Shown in pieces: positions 38,930 to 50,800 of a DNA stretch of 64,000 nt (position 1 is its first letter; each line of letters opens with the position of its first letter). The stretch is from UBA2970 sp965221075 (GTDB lineage Bacteria; Verrucomicrobiota; Verrucomicrobiia; Limisphaerales; AAA164-E04): assembly GCA_965221075.1 (NCBI GenBank), contig OZ244865.1, forward strand, positions 3,224,001-3,288,000, read 5' to 3'. A model generated the notes under the pieces. It was given only the letters and a program-made list of their open reading frames with translations, searched no databases and was not told the origin of the DNA. A program made the translations under genes and the position numbers.

Positions 38930-40312
38930 ATGAAGACCCTGCTCGCCTCCCTGCTGGCCCTGTCCGCCGCCTGCGCCGCTCCCCCCAGCATGGTGGTGGT
39001 CCTGGTCGACGACATGGGCTGGGGCGACCTCTCCTGCTTCGGCGGCCCCGAGGGCTCCACCCCGAACATCGACCGGCTGGCCGCCGAGGGGATCCGCTTC
39101 CGCCAGTTCTACGTGAACTCCCCCATCTGCTCCCCCTCGCGCACCGCCCTGTCCACCGGACAGCACCCCCAGCGCTGGAACATCCACTCATACCTGGGCA
39201 GCCGGGATCTCAACCGCAGGCGGGGCAACGCCCAGTGGCTGGATCCCGCCGCCCCCATGCTGGCCCGCTCGCTGCAGCAGGCGGGCTACGCCACCGGGCA
39301 CTTCGGGAAGTGGCACATGGGAGGCCAGCGCGACGTGGCCGACGCCCCGGAGATCGCCGCCTACGGCTTCGACGCCTCGCTGACCAATTTCGAGGGGATG
39401 GGACCCAAGCTGCTCCCTCTGACAATCCTCCCTGGCGACCAGGCCCCCAAGCGGATCTGGGAGAAGGCCGAGATCCTGGGCGAGGGACACCGGTGGATGC
39501 TGCGCAGCCACATCACCCAGGGCTTCGTGGACGAGGCCCTTGACTTCATCGCCAGGGCGCGCGACGAGGGGAGGCCCTTCTACGTCAACCTCTGGCCCGA
39601 CGACGTCCACGGCCCCCTGTGGCCCCCGCCGGAGCGGTGGAGCGGCGATGTCCGGCAGCGCTACCTGGCGGTCCTGGAGGCCATGGACGCCCAGCTGGGG
39701 GTCCTCTTCGACGCCGTGCGCGGCGACCCCGCGCTGGCGGAAAGCACCCTGATCCTGGTGTGCAGCGACAACGGCCCGGCCCGGGGGCAGGGCCGCGCCG
39801 GGCCCTTCCGGGGCTACAAGGCCCAGCTCCACGAGGGAGGGATCCGCTCCCCCCTGGTGGCCTGGGGGCCGGGCCTGGTGGAGGGAGCGGGAATTGTTAA
39901 CGGGGAGTCGGTGTTCTCGGCCATGGATCTGGTCCCCACCCTGCTGGAGCTGGCCGGAGCGGACCCGCCCCCCGGCGCGGCCTACGACGGCGAGGCCCTG
40001 GCGGACACCCTGCTGGGCCGGAGCCGGGACTCCCGCCGGGCCCCGCTGTTCTTCCGGCGGCCGCCCGACCGGGACGCCTTCTACGGGACGGACGACCTCC
40101 CCGACCTGGCCATGCGCCAGGGCCCCTGGAAGCTGCTCTGCGAGTACGACGGCAGCCGGCCCGAGCTCTACCACCTGGGCGAGGATCCGGGAGAGTCCCG
40201 CAGCCTGGCGGACCGGCATCCGGCCCGGGCCCGGGCCATGTACCGGGAGCTGGCTGCCTGGCACCAGGCCATGCCCGCGGACCGGGGAGCCGAGCTCGCC
40301 TCGGACCGCTAG
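38930..40312 (+). CDS. Secreted sulfatase (unit 1, intact)
   Basis: A 460-residue type I sulfatase that removes sulfate esters, probably from polysaccharides, in the periplasm or outside the cell. A signal peptide (MKTLLASLLALSAACAA) is followed by the metal-binding VVVLVDDMGWGD. The formylglycine motif is C67-S-P-S-R, and FGKWHMGG and CSDNGPARGQG are further conserved metal and substrate motifs. It starts 10 bp after the PVC cytochrome gene, so the two are probably one operon. This is the only copy in the window with both an intact frame and a signal peptide. A formylglycine-generating or anaerobic maturase gene is not in the window. Confidence 0.93.
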   Translation: MKTLLASLLALSAACAAPPSMVVVLVDDMGWGDLSCFGGPEGSTPNIDRLAAEGIRFRQFYVNSPICSPSRTALSTGQHPQRWNIHSYLGSRDLNRRRGNAQWLDPAAPMLARSLQQAGYATGHFGKWHMGGQRDVADAPEIAAYGFDASLTNFEGMGPKLLPLTILPGDQAPKRIWEKAEILGEGHRWMLRSHITQGFVDEALDFIARARDEGRPFYVNLWPDDVHGPLWPPPERWSGDVRQRYLAVLEAMDAQLGVLFDAVRGDPALAESTLILVCSDNGPARGQGRAGPFRGYKAQLHEGGIRSPLVAWGPGLVEGAGIVNGESVFSAMDLVPTLLELAGADPPPGAAYDGEALADTLLGRSRDSRRAPLFFRRPPDRDAFYGTDDLPDLAMRQGPWKLLCEYDGSRPELYHLGEDPGESRSLADRHPARARAMYRELAAWHQAMPADRGAELASDR

Positions 40313-40883
40313 CCCACGCACGCCGGAACAGGCCTGGCCGATCGCTTGCGGGCGGTCCTCAAGCGAACCGAGCCCACGCACGCCCGTTCCTCGCCAGGAG
40401 GGCTCCGCTACTGGCTGCCGCACGAGATCGCGGCGCTGCGAGGCCCTGGACGCCAGCGCCCGAGCGCTGGATACCCGCCATCCTTGACCGGTCCGGGGTC
40501 GCCAGAAACAGCCGCAATTCGGCGATCGAGCGTACATCCCCGAGGCCCGATGCCAGAGAACAAGCTCGTTGCCGTTTCCCCTCGGAAACTAGGAGTCCCC
40601 CACGGGGAACCGGCCGTCTTCTCTTCATGGCCTGTTCCCTTCGATTCCATGCGGATGTCCTCCGAAAGGGCTCCCTGTTTCTCCTCGACATAAGGGAAGC
40701 GGCATCCTGCAATCCCATCTGGAGCCGATTGAAAAGGAGACTGAATCCGGAAGTACCGGAAAGAGCCGTTGATCTACGCTTTGCGTCGGAAGCCTCCCCA
40801 GGAACAGCCTTCCCTGGATCGATCCCGGCTCACATCGAAGGCATGCCACCCCAGTGACGCAACCAGCAGCCCCAGCAGAAACC
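40313..40883. repeat. Conserved 571-bp spacer, copy 1
   Basis: DNA between the sulfatase and the giant protein gene. It is almost identical to 56322-56892 and similar, with indels, to 47317-47890. A 76-codon open frame at 40627-40857 recurs in unit 3, but in unit 2 its ATG is ATA, so it is unlikely to be a gene. The stretch probably holds the promoter and 5' leader of the giant protein gene; I could not fix a promoter by eye. Confidence 0.6.
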
Positions 40884-43800
40884 ATGAAACCGCAGCAAGT
40901 GAAAACAACGCACGTCCCTGCCCAGGATTCCGAAAGCGAATGCAGGAGTCCCGGCCTTCTCCGCCTTCTGCTCCTGCAAATTCTCCTGATGGCGGGCGGA
41001 TGCGTCAACGCAGGGAGCTTTCTGATCGGAGCCGTGGCGCAAACCGCCCATCGGGCAAGGAGGAGCCTTGGGGTTCCGGTTCCGGCGTTCGCTTCCCGAA
41101 GCCTGCGCCATACGATTCCTGCCCTCTGCGCCTGCGCATGCAGCCTGGCTACGGCAGCAGCGGACGATTGCGAGGACCTGGCACTGGTTGAACCGTCCAT
41201 GCTCAAGGCAAACGAACTGAACTACCGCAAGACCGGCTTGTACCGCGGCATTTCTCCAGCCACTGTCACCAACTACAGCATCTACCAGATCGACACCTCG
41301 AAGATAACATACAAGACCGGCACATTGCATGTGTATTCGGAAGAATTCAGCGAGTACTTTACAAGCAACTACGGATCGGTGGACACCTACGGCGTTCTGC
41401 TCGACTCGCAAGGATGCGAGCTGGCCAGGAACAGCGACAGCGGGGAGGACGACCATTTCCGCCTGTCGCACGACTACGATCCCGGCGAAACGTACTATAT
41501 CAAGATCGGACTTGAAAGAACGCCCCAGAATTCCGCACTCTTCAAGCTGCATGCCTATGTGAGCAGCGATACCGACTATGAGCAGATAGGCCTGATCCAC
41601 GTTGATGGCGGCGAGTCCATCGACAAGCCAGGCGAAGAGAACCTATATCGCATCGACGTTCCCAAGCCGGGTATTCTGCATGTGATCACAGGGGGCTTCA
41701 TGGATACATATGGCTCTCTGTACAAAGGCGACAAGTACGGAAGGTTCCACGAAAGCGAGGACAGCCTGATATGCGAGAACGACGATGTGATCGATCTGAT
41801 GTACGACAGCAGCAATACAGTTCTGAACCACTTCAACTGCTATTTGAAAAGATACGTGGAGCCTGGCACATACTATGTCAAGATCAGGCTCTACTCTCCC
41901 AAAGAGACAGGCAGCTATATTATTTCAACCATTTTCGAAGAGTTAGATCTAGGCGCCTCCAGCGTTATTAGCGCCAATGGACTGCATGCGGATTCGTTCG
42001 ACAAGGCAGGAGCCTACAGCAACTACAAAGCATACCGGATCGATATCCAACAGACGGGGACCCTGTCCGTGAAGCTTTCCGGCGATACGGAAACTCGAAG
42101 GCATCTTCTGGATTCCGCAGGAAACGTGCTTGAATCTAACGACGACATCGAACCGGAAAGCGGAAGGCGGATCGCTCAGGAAGTCCATCAGGGACGCTAC
42201 TACCTTGTCATGCACCATTCGATGCTGGATGGAACAGGCGGATACGGAGTTGCCACATCCTTCGCCAGCCCTGTCAACTACACCGTAGTCCCCTACGATC
42301 TGTCGCTCGATCCCGACACCAGTCATCTAGCTTCCATTGATAATGCAGGCGACTACAGCATATACAGGATGACCGTCACCAACCAGGGAACCTTGACCGT
42401 GTACACTACCGGCAGCATGGACACTTTCGGCCAGTTGCTGGATCACTCGGGCAAGGAGCTGGAATCCAGCGACGACGCAATCGTCGGCTTCAGCAATTTC
42501 TACATCAGCCGAAACGTAGACCCTGGAACCTACTATGTCAAGGTAAGGCACTATTCGGATTCGGGAACTGGAGACTACGAAATAGTCAGAAGCTCTGTGA
42601 ATTCGCTCGAGGATATCCATTCGGATCTGGATGGAGATGGACTTTCAAGATACGAGGAGACGCATCTGTTCTCCTACTACCATCTGGATCCTCTCAACCC
42701 AGACAGCGACGGCAACGGAACATCGGACGGCTACGAGGACTTCGACAACGATCGCGTCTCCAACAAGTTCGAGATCAACCGGTACGATTCCCATCCTCTC
42801 GATGCGTACAGCCTGGATCCGAATGGCGAGATTACGGACGCATCCTGGCTGTTTCTGGCTCCCATGGACATAAACAGCGTCTCGTCGCTGATGAATGCCT
42901 GGGACCAGATTCAAGCCATTGATGATAGAAGCACATCGCTGATCCTGGTATCGAGCGGACAGGAAGAGTCGCTGGTTTCATCCAGCTCACGGCAGGCGAC
43001 TACCCGCTTTGTTGGAACAACAACTTCCAATGGCGAATCGCATCTGAATTTCACGCTCGATTCAGATCAAACCAATGCGGTTCACGACTTGTACTATCTG
43101 GCCAGCCTGTCCATTGGCTTCTATTGGGAAAGAGTGGGCGAAGTTCGATATGGGGCGACTAACAGTATTCCGGCAAGCCTGTTTCCATCGAACCAGGGTT
43201 TCTTCACATCGGGCAGCAAGGAGGATGCGGACGAGGACGGATTGACAGATGGCTTCGAGCTGCTTGTAACTAGAACAAGTCCCACCAACCCAGATTCTGC
43301 AGTCGACCTGGACAATGACGGAGTTCCGGAATCCTTCCTTGACTATTCCGATAACTTAATTCGGGACTCTGAGGAAGATTTCGATGCAGATGGATTGCCA
43401 AACCTATTAGAATACCGCGTGCGAACCAATCCTCTAAGTTCCGATTCGGATCGCGATGGAATATCAGACTCTGAAGAAGATAGCAACGGAGATGGAACAA
43501 CCGACCTTGAAGAACACTTGAACACAATTGAGTTGCCAAATGGTTATAGAGATTTCACCGTTTTGCTTAATGTGGAAGGAACTGAAGATATCTACGATTT
43601 GGAATATTGTGATATATTTGTATATAACGATGCTGTATCTGTTACAAGCGCGGTTGTTACGAATCAAACTTTCTTGCAAATACGATATCAATTTTTAAAA
43701 GACAATGTTTTTTTCAAGACTCCAAAAACAATAGGTTCAAGGTGGACCCTTTCTTACTTTGCTAATGGGTCTTCTCTCAATGATGTTTCTCCCTATGTTG

Positions 43801-44615
43801 TTTCAAGCAATGTCTGGGGCCAGGCTGACTTAAGTCATGTAGTGATGCCAACGATTAACCAAGCAAAAATGCAAGAAGATTTTGATTTTCCAGAATATCA
43901 AGAAGATCTCAATTTTGAAACAATAAATATTGCACAGGAACGCATTCAATCTATCAAATATACACACAATATTATTAAGCTATTTGACTATGGAATAATT
44001 GATAGCAAATCAAATTATGTTCCTGCGGTATTGCAAAAAAGCACATATCTCGAAAGACTGCATTCATATAGAACTAGAGCTCTCCATAGACATAGATTTC
44101 ATAATAGATATATCTCAGACTCTCATAGCTTGGGTTATATCAATAGCCACATACACTATGATAATTGTGACATTTTTAACCTCTACGACGTCTCAGAATT
44201 GACAAAAACTTTTAATCAATACGCCAATGATATTGTAGCCGAGGTTGATCCAATTCTCTCTGGCAGTTTGCCCGATTTGATGTTAGCAATTCGTGATGCC
44301 TTCAAAGGATACGAACACGCCTATCCAGAGGTTAATTTTAACTCTTCAATAAACAATCGTTCCATGACATTGCTTGCAGGATTTGATATATCAAGCTACA
44401 GCACGCCCTTTGTTTCTCCAGTATATGCTTTATGGATCGATCCTGACGCCAATATTTATTCGAATATTCGGGATTATGGATCAGCAGCTCTTGCATTCAG
44501 AGTTTTAGAAATGGAAACACGTACATATATGGTTTGGGATCCAGACACAAGATTCTATTATTATATGGAGTCGGACCCAGACGGTGGCCTTGTTTATATT
44601 GACCTGAATCAGTGA
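40884..44615 (+). CDS. Giant secreted PPC/thrombospondin-3-type protein with variable C-terminus (unit 1)
   Basis: A 1243-residue protein. The ATG at 40884 is chosen because the frame upstream is not conserved in unit 2. Two hydrophobic segments lie near residues 24-50 and 75-93; cleavage is likely after LATAAA. Residues of about 95-580 hold repeated beta domains of the PPC type (GTLHVYSEE, DTYGVLLDSQG, PGTYYVKIRLYS and similar, each with GSY or GDY strands). Asp-rich calcium repeats follow at about 581-640 and 781-870 (DLDGDGLSRYEE, DADEDGLTDGFELL). From about residue 861 to the end the sequence departs from the other two copies, and GC falls well below the local level. The tip keeps weak shared blocks (LERLHSYRTRAL, VVMPTI). 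It is probably a surface-displayed or released protein; its ligand is unknown. Confidence 0.85.
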   Translation: MKPQQVKTTHVPAQDSESECRSPGLLRLLLLQILLMAGGCVNAGSFLIGAVAQTAHRARRSLGVPVPAFASRSLRHTIPALCACACSLATAAADDCEDLALVEPSMLKANELNYRKTGLYRGISPATVTNYSIYQIDTSKITYKTGTLHVYSEEFSEYFTSNYGSVDTYGVLLDSQGCELARNSDSGEDDHFRLSHDYDPGETYYIKIGLERTPQNSALFKLHAYVSSDTDYEQIGLIHVDGGESIDKPGEENLYRIDVPKPGILHVITGGFMDTYGSLYKGDKYGRFHESEDSLICENDDVIDLMYDSSNTVLNHFNCYLKRYVEPGTYYVKIRLYSPKETGSYIISTIFEELDLGASSVISANGLHADSFDKAGAYSNYKAYRIDIQQTGTLSVKLSGDTETRRHLLDSAGNVLESNDDIEPESGRRIAQEVHQGRYYLVMHHSMLDGTGGYGVATSFASPVNYTVVPYDLSLDPDTSHLASIDNAGDYSIYRMTVTNQGTLTVYTTGSMDTFGQLLDHSGKELESSDDAIVGFSNFYISRNVDPGTYYVKVRHYSDSGTGDYEIVRSSVNSLEDIHSDLDGDGLSRYEETHLFSYYHLDPLNPDSDGNGTSDGYEDFDNDRVSNKFEINRYDSHPLDAYSLDPNGEITDASWLFLAPMDINSVSSLMNAWDQIQAIDDRSTSLILVSSGQEESLVSSSSRQATTRFVGTTTSNGESHLNFTLDSDQTNAVHDLYYLASLSIGFYWERVGEVRYGATNSIPASLFPSNQGFFTSGSKEDADEDGLTDGFELLVTRTSPTNPDSAVDLDNDGVPESFLDYSDNLIRDSEEDFDADGLPNLLEYRVRTNPLSSDSDRDGISDSEEDSNGDGTTDLEEHLNTIELPNGYRDFTVLLNVEGTEDIYDLEYCDIFVYNDAVSVTSAVVTNQTFLQIRYQFLKDNVFFKTPKTIGSRWTLSYFANGSSLNDVSPYVVSSNVWGQADLSHVVMPTINQAKMQEDFDFPEYQEDLNFETINIAQERIQSIKYTHNIIKLFDYGIIDSKSNYVPAVLQKSTYLERLHSYRTRALHRHRFHNRYISDSHSLGYINSHIHYDNCDIFNLYDVSELTKTFNQYANDIVAEVDPILSGSLPDLMLAIRDAFKGYEHAYPEVNFNSSINNRSMTLLAGFDISSYSTPFVSPVYALWIDPDANIYSNIRDYGSAALAFRVLEMETRTYMVWDPDTRFYYYMESDPDGGLVYIDLNQ

Positions 44616-44853
44616 GTCTATACCCTTGGTTGCTCCATATAATAGATAGGTTCCGGTACTTCGATCGCTTCGCTTCTTCCGTGCTTCCCGAAGGGCCACG
44701 GTGGAGCAGAGAAGTGGTCCAAGGAATCAGAAGCTACTAGAATTGGGACATTTTGGTTGAATATCTACATCAAGCGTGTACGTGAAGGATGCGAAGAATG
44801 TCAGGCCTCAAGCACTTGAGCGCCCTTGGTATGGCCCACAGGATTCTGCGAGC
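44616..44853. other. Spacer between giant protein gene and alr, unit 1
   Basis: Shares GGTTCCGGTACT and a CGCTTCGCTTCTTCC block with the spacer in unit 3, and CATCAAGCGTG plus TCAGGCCTCAAG with units 2 and 3. It is probably the old alr promoter and leader region. Confidence 0.5.
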
Positions 44854-45948
44854 GTGAAGCGGCGGCCCCTACTCACCATCGACCTGGGAGCCCTACGGGA
44901 GAACTACCTCCGCCTGCGCCGGATGGCGGCACCCACCCGGTGCGCCTGCGTGGTCAAGGCCGACGCCTACGGCCTGGGGGCCGGGCGGACGGCCACGGCG
45001 CTGCGGGAGCCCGACTGACGTGACTTCTTCGTGGCCACCCTCGACGAAGGCCTCGCCTTGAGGGTCCTCCTGAGCCCAGGGCCTCGGATCCGGGTCCTCG
45101 ACGACATGCCCAGGGAGCCGCCGAGGAGTTTCTCGAGAGCCGTCTGGATCCGGTCCTTAACCACCTGGGGGAGGTGAGGGAGTGGAGCCGGTGCGCCCGG
45201 CGGGCGGGAAGACGCCTGCCGGGCCTTCTCCTCCTCGACACCGGAATGTCGCGGTTGGGACTTCCCGCCTGGGAGCAGCGGATCCTTCGGGAGGCCCCCT
45301 CCCTGCTGGAGCCCCTCCGGTTGGCGCAGGTGATGAGCCACCTGGCCCACGGCGCCGATCCCGTCCTCTTCCGGGTCCAGAAGCGCGTCTTCGAGGAGGC
45401 CCGCGGGCCCTGGAATCGCGTCCCGGCCAGCCTGGCGAATTCCGAGGGGATTCTTCTGGGGAGGGGATTCCACTACCAGATGGCGCGTCCCGCGATCGCC
45501 CTCTACGGCTGCCTGGTCCCCTTCCAAGAGGTGGCCTCGCTGCAGGCCCCGGTGATCCAGGTGCGCGATGTACCGACCGGAGCGGCCGTCGACTGCGACG
45601 GGTCCTGGAAAGCCCGAGGTCCCGCCCGCATCGCCACCATCCCGGTGGGCTACGCCGACGGCCTGCTGCGCTCGTGCAGCAACCTGGCCGCCGCCTGGAT
45701 CGGGGAGCGCCGGTGGCGGGGTGGATCTCGATGGACCTGGCCACCCTGGACGTCACCGGCATCCCCGGGGTGCGCCCCGGCACGCCCGCCACCCTTCTGG
45801 GGGGGCCTGCCACCCTCCAGGACCTCGCCCGGGCCGCCGGGACCATCCCCTACGAGATCCTCGTCTCGCTGGGTAGAGGACGCTTCACCCGGCGCTACCT
45901 CCCGCCCGGCGCAGCCTGCGGCAGATCCCCCGGGAGCCGCTATCCATG
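44854..45948 (+). pseudogene. alr: Alanine racemase gene, inactivated (unit 1)
   Basis: Homologous over its whole length to the two intact alr copies, starting at the same GTG (VKRRPLLTIDLGALRENYLR) and including the PLP-lysine context CVVKADAYGLGAG. It is broken by a TGA at 45016-45018, where units 2 and 3 read on through a Gly-Cys. A shift around 45100 (the NGIP region) follows, and near 45712 a 7-bp deletion in GAGCGCCGG(GCCCCGG)TGGCGGGG shifts the frame again. No functional enzyme can be made. Confidence 0.9.
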
Positions 45949-46410
45949 AAGCCGATCAGCACCCGGCCCGCCGGAGTGGCGGCCGTCCGCGCGGCCTCCT
46001 CCAGGGCTCTGGAAAGGGAACCGCCCCGCCGGAAGAGCAGCCGGTAGAGACGCTTGATCTCGCTGCGCTCCTCCTCGGGCATGCCGGCCCGCCGCATTCC
46101 CACCAGGTTGAGCCCGGCCAGCTCGATGACATTGCAGGCCGTCAGGAAGGGGGGCAGGTCCTGGCTCATGGCCGCCAGCCCCTGCAGCATGGCCAGGCGC
46201 CCGATGCGCACCCACTGGTGGACGCTGGCGTTGCCTCCGAGCACTGCGCCGTCCCCCACCTCCACATGCCCTCCCAGCAGGACGCCATTGGCCAGGATCA
46301 CCCCGTCCCCCACCCGGCAGTCGTGCCCCACATGGCTCCCGGCCATTAAGCAGGCACACCGAACCCACCACCGTCTCCCCCTCCCGGGCCGAGACGTGGA
46401 TGGTCGCATG
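45885..46410 (-). pseudogene. lpxA: lpxA fragment lacking the 5' end (unit 1)
   Basis: Carries the C-terminal part of LpxA, including AGSHVGHDCRVGDGVILANG and the helical tail NLVGMRRAGMPEEERSEIKR. The reading is shifted near 46345-46380 (the CLMAG region, compared with unit 3). The first 90 or so codons are missing because the gene is fused to the sulfatase of unit 2 at about 46410. The 3' end overlaps the alr 3' end convergently, as in the other units. Confidence 0.88.
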
Positions 46411-47316
46411 CTTCGAGGGGATGGGCCCCAAGCTGCTCCCCCTGACATCGCGCCCCGGCGACCAGGCACCCAAAACGGATCTGGGAGAAGGCGGAGTTCC
46501 TGGGCGGGGGATACCGGTGGATGCTGCGCAGCCACATCACCCAGGGCTTCGTGGACGAGGCCCTGGACTTTATCACCAGGGCGCGCGACGAGGGGAGGCC
46601 CTTCTACGTCAACCTCTGGCCCGACGACGTCCACGGCCCCCTGTGGCACCCGGCGGAGCGGTGGAGCGGCGATGTCCGGGAGCAGCGCTACCTGGCGGTC
46701 CTGGAGGGCACGGACGCCCAGCTGGGGGGCCTCTTCGACGCCGTGCGCGGCAACCCCGATCTGGCGGAAAGCATCCTGATCCTGGTGTGCAGCGACAACG
46801 GCCCGGCCCGGGGGCAGGGCCGCGCCGGGTTCTTCCGGGGCTACAAGGCCCAGCTCCACGAGGGAGGGATCCGCTCCCCCCTGGTGGCCTGGGGGTCGGG
46901 CCTGGTGGAGGAAGCGGGAACGGTCAACGGGGAGTCGGTTCTCTCGGCCATGGTTCTGGTCCCCACCCTGCTGGAGCTGGCCGGAGCGGACCCGCACACC
47001 AGCGCGGCCTACGACGGCGAGGCCCTGTCGGACACCCTGCTGGGCCCCGCTGTTCTTCCGGCGTCCGCCCGACCGGGACGCCTTCTACGGAACGGACGAC
47101 CTCCCCGATCTGGCCATGCGCCAGGGCCCCTGGAAGCTGCTCTGCGAGTACGACGGCAGCCGGCCCGAGCTCTACCACCTGGGCGAGGATCCGGGCGAGT
47201 CCCGCAGCCTGGCGGACCGGCATACGGCCCGGGTCCGGGCCATGTACCGGGAGCTGGCTGCCTGGCACCAGGCCATGCCCGCGGACCGGGGAGCCGAGCT
47301 CGCCTCGGACCGCTAG
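46411..47316 (+). pseudogene. Sulfatase pseudogene (unit 2)
   Basis: Begins at FEGMGPKLLPLT, so the signal peptide, first metal motif and formylglycine Cys are all missing. An extra base near 46470 (CACCCAAAACGGATC) and a 23-bp deletion near 47046, between GGGCC direct repeats, shift the frame. The end (MRQGPWKLLCEYDGSRPELY onward) matches the intact copy. It cannot encode an active sulfatase. Confidence 0.92.
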
Positions 47317-47890
47317 CCCACGCACGCCGGAACAGGCCTGGCCGATCGCTTGCGGGCAGTCCTCAAGCGAGCCGAGCCCACGAATGCCCGTTCCTCGCCA
47401 GGAGGGCTGCTCCTCGACTGGCTGTCCACACGATATCGCGGCGCTACGAGGCCCTTGACGGCGACGACGTAGTGCTGGGAATCCGACATCTTTGGCTGGT
47501 ACGGGGTCGCCAGCAGCAGCCGCAATTCGGCGATCGAGCGTACATGCCCGAGGCCCGATGCCAGAGAACGAACTTGATGCCGTTTCCCTTTGTAGACTTG
47601 AAATCCCCCACGGGGAACCGGCCGTCTTCTCTTCATAGCCTGTTCCCTTCGATTCCATGCCGATGGCCTCCGAAAGGGCTCCCCGTTTCTCCTCGACAGA
47701 AGGGAAGCGGTATCCTGCAATCCCATCTGGAGCCGATTGAAATGGAGACTGAATCCGGAAGTGCCGGAAAGAGCCGTTGCGCTACGCTTGGCGTCGAAAG
47801 CCTCCCCAGGAACAGCCTTCCCTGGATCGAGCCCGGCTCACATCGAAGGCATGCCACCCCAGTGACGCAACCAGCAGCCCCAGAAGAATC
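47317..47890. repeat. Conserved spacer, copy 2 (diverged)
   Basis: Same spacer as at 40313-40883 but with scattered substitutions and small indels, mainly between 47390 and 47600. The part nearest the giant protein gene is the best conserved. Confidence 0.55.
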
Positions 47891-50800
47891 ATGAAACCGC
47901 AGCAAATGAAAACAACGCACGTCCCTAACCCGGATTCCGAAAGCGAATGCAGGCATCCCGGCCTTCTCCGCCTTCTGCACCTGCAGATTCTCCTGATGGC
48001 GGGGTTCTGCGTCAACGCAGGGAGCTTCCTGATCGGAGCCGTGGTGCAAACCGCCCATCGGGCAAGGAGGAGCCTTGGGGCTCCGGTTCCGGCGTTCGCT
48101 TCCCGATGCCTGCGCCATACGATTCCTGCCCTCTGCGCCTGCGCATGCAGCCTGGCTACGGCACCAGCGGACGATTGCGAGGACCTGGCGCTGGTTGAAC
48201 CGTCCATGCTCAAGGCAAACGAACTGAACTACCGCAAGACCGGCTTGTACCGCGGCATTTCTCCAGCCACTGTCACCAACTACAGCATCTACCAGATCGA
48301 CACCTCGAAGATAACATACAAGACCGGCACATTGCATGTGTATTCGGAAGAATTCAGCGAGTACTTTACAAGCAACTACGGATCGGTGGACACCTACGGC
48401 GTTCTGCTCGATTCGGAAGGATGCGAGCTGGCCAGGAACAGCGACAGCGGGGAGGACGACCATTTCCGCCTGTCGCACGACTACGATCCCGGCGAAACGT
48501 ACTATATCAAGATCGGATTGGAAAGAACGCCCCAGAATTCCGCACTCTTCAAGCTGCACGCCTATGTGAGCGATACCGACTATGAGCAGATAGGCCTGAT
48601 CCACGTTGATGGCGGCGAGTCCATCGACAAGCCAGGCGAAGAGAACCTATATCGCATCGACGTTCCCAAGCCGGGTATTCTGCATGTGATCACAGGGGGC
48701 TTCATGGATACATATGGCTCTCTGTACAAAGGCGACAAGTACGGAAGGTTCCACGAAAGCGAGGACAGCCTGATATGCGAGAACGACGATGTGATCGATC
48801 TGATGTACGACAGCAGCAATACGGTTCTGAACCACTTCAACTGCTATTTGAAAAGATACGTGGAGCCTGGCACATACTATGTCAAGATCAGGCTCTACTC
48901 TCCCAAGGAGACAGGCAGCTATATTATTTCAACCATTTTCGAAGATGTAGATCTAGGCGCCTCCAGCGTTATTAGCGCCAATGGACTGCATGCGGATTCG
49001 TTCGACAAGGCAGGAGCCTACAGCAACCACAAAGCATACCGGATCGATATCCAACAGACGGGGACCCTGTCCGTGAAGCTTTCCGGCGATGCGGAAACTC
49101 GAAGGTATCTTCTAGATTCCGCAGGAAACGTGCTTGAATCGAACGACGACATCGAACCGGAAAGCGGAAGGCGGATCGTTCAGGAAGTCCATCAAGGACG
49201 CTACTATCTTGTCATGCACCACTCGATGCTGGATGGAACAGGCGGCTACGGAGTTGCCACATCCTTCGCCAGCCCTGTCAACTACACCACAGTCCCCTAC
49301 GATCTGTCGCTAGATCCCGACACCAGCTATCTAGCTTCCATTGAAAATGCAGGCGACTACAGCATATACAGGATGACCGTCACCAACCAGGGAACCTTGA
49401 CCGTGTACACTACCGGCAGCATGGACACATTCGGCCAGTTGCTGGATCACTCGGGCAAGGAGCTGGAATCCAGCGACGACGCAATCGTCGGCTTCAGCAA
49501 TTTCTACATCAGCCGGAACGTAGAACCTGGAACCTACTATGTCAAGGTAAGGCACTATTCGGCTTCGGGAACGGGAGACTACGAAATAGTCAGAAGCTCT
49601 GTCAATTCGCTCGAGGACATCCATTCGGATCTGGATGGCGATGGACTTTCAAGATACGAGGAAATGGATCTGTTCTCCTACTACCATCTGGATCCTCTCA
49701 ACCCAGACAGCGACGGCAACGGTACATCGGACGGCTTCGAGGACTTCGACAACGATCGCGTCTCCAACAAGTTCGAGCTCAACCGGTACGATTCCCATCC
49801 TCTCGATGCGTACAGCCTGGATCCGAATGGCGACATTTCAGACGCATCCTGGCTGTTTCTGGCTCCCATGGACATAAACAGCGTCTCGTCGCTAATGAAT
49901 GCCTGGGACCAGATTCAAGCCATTGATGGTAGAAGCACATCGCTGATCCTGGTATCAAGCGGACAGGAAGAGTCGCTGGTTTCATCCAGCTCACGGCAGG
50001 CGACTACCCGCTTCGTCGGAACAACAACTGTCAATGGCGAATCGCATCTGAATTTCACGCTCGATGCAGATCAAACCAGCGCGGATCACGACTTGTACTA
50101 TCTCGCCAGCCTGTCCATTGGCTTCTATTGGGAAAGAGTGGGCGAAGTCCAGGCCGGCAAGACCAACAGCATTCCGGCAAGTCTGTTTCCAGCGAACCAG
50201 GGGTTCTTCACATCGGGCAGCAAGTGGGATGCGGATGAAGACGGACTGACAGACGGCTACGAGCTGCTTGTTGCCGGAACAAGTCCTACCAACCCAGATT
50301 CAGCTGTCGACCTGGACAATGACGGAGTACCGGAATCCTTCCTTGACTATTCCGACAACTTGATTCGGGACTCTGAGGACGATTTCGATGCAGATGGATT
50401 GCCAAACCTATTGGAATACTACGTGCGGACCAATCCTCACAGTTCCGATTCGGATCACGATGGAGTCAGTGACAGTGACGAAGACCATAACAAAGATTTC
50501 GACAAAAATGGAATACTTGATAATGATGAATACTTGATTTTCTTAGAAAAAGGCAAGCATCTCAATCTTCCCAAAGGATACAGCGAGTATACCGTTCTGC
50601 TTAACGTGGAAGGAACTGAGGATATCCAGAACATGGACAGCATCGAATTCTATCTTGAAAGCGAAGGCTTGTATCTCACAACAGTGACTGTTACAAACCA
50701 GAACTACCTGAAAATACGATACCAAAGCCTAATACACGACGAGATTGCTTTGTGGTTGTTAAGAGCAGGCACTATATGGTATGGCTCTCATAATGCAATC

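Larger units (their letters stand above)
38930..46410 (+). repeat. Tandem repeat unit 1
   Basis: First visible copy of the amplified block: intact sulfatase, 571-bp spacer, giant secreted protein, decayed alr and the 3' two thirds of lpxA on the opposite strand. Its right end is a fusion: lpxA sequence stops after GTCGCATG at about 46410, and sulfatase sequence of unit 2 begins directly. hflX is absent from this unit, so a deletion of hflX, the lpxA 5' end and the sulfatase 5' part formed the joint. The left boundary cannot be fixed, because upstream of this sulfatase lies the non-repeated PVC cytochrome gene. Confidence 0.85.

Noticed and set aside
40627..40857. 76-codon frame upstream of the giant protein gene, identical in units 1 and 3
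   Set aside because: In unit 2 the ATG is ATA and the frame is not kept, so the conservation reflects the young duplication and not coding.
45010..45110. Programmed frameshift or recoding to read alr unit 1
   Set aside because: There are a stop and at least two separate frame changes, one of them a 7-bp deletion; two intact copies exist nearby. Plain decay explains it.
46400..47458. Open frame of 352 codons over sulfatase copy 2
   Set aside because: It matches the sulfatase for only about 20 codons and then runs in the wrong frame; the real relationship is a frameshifted pseudogene.
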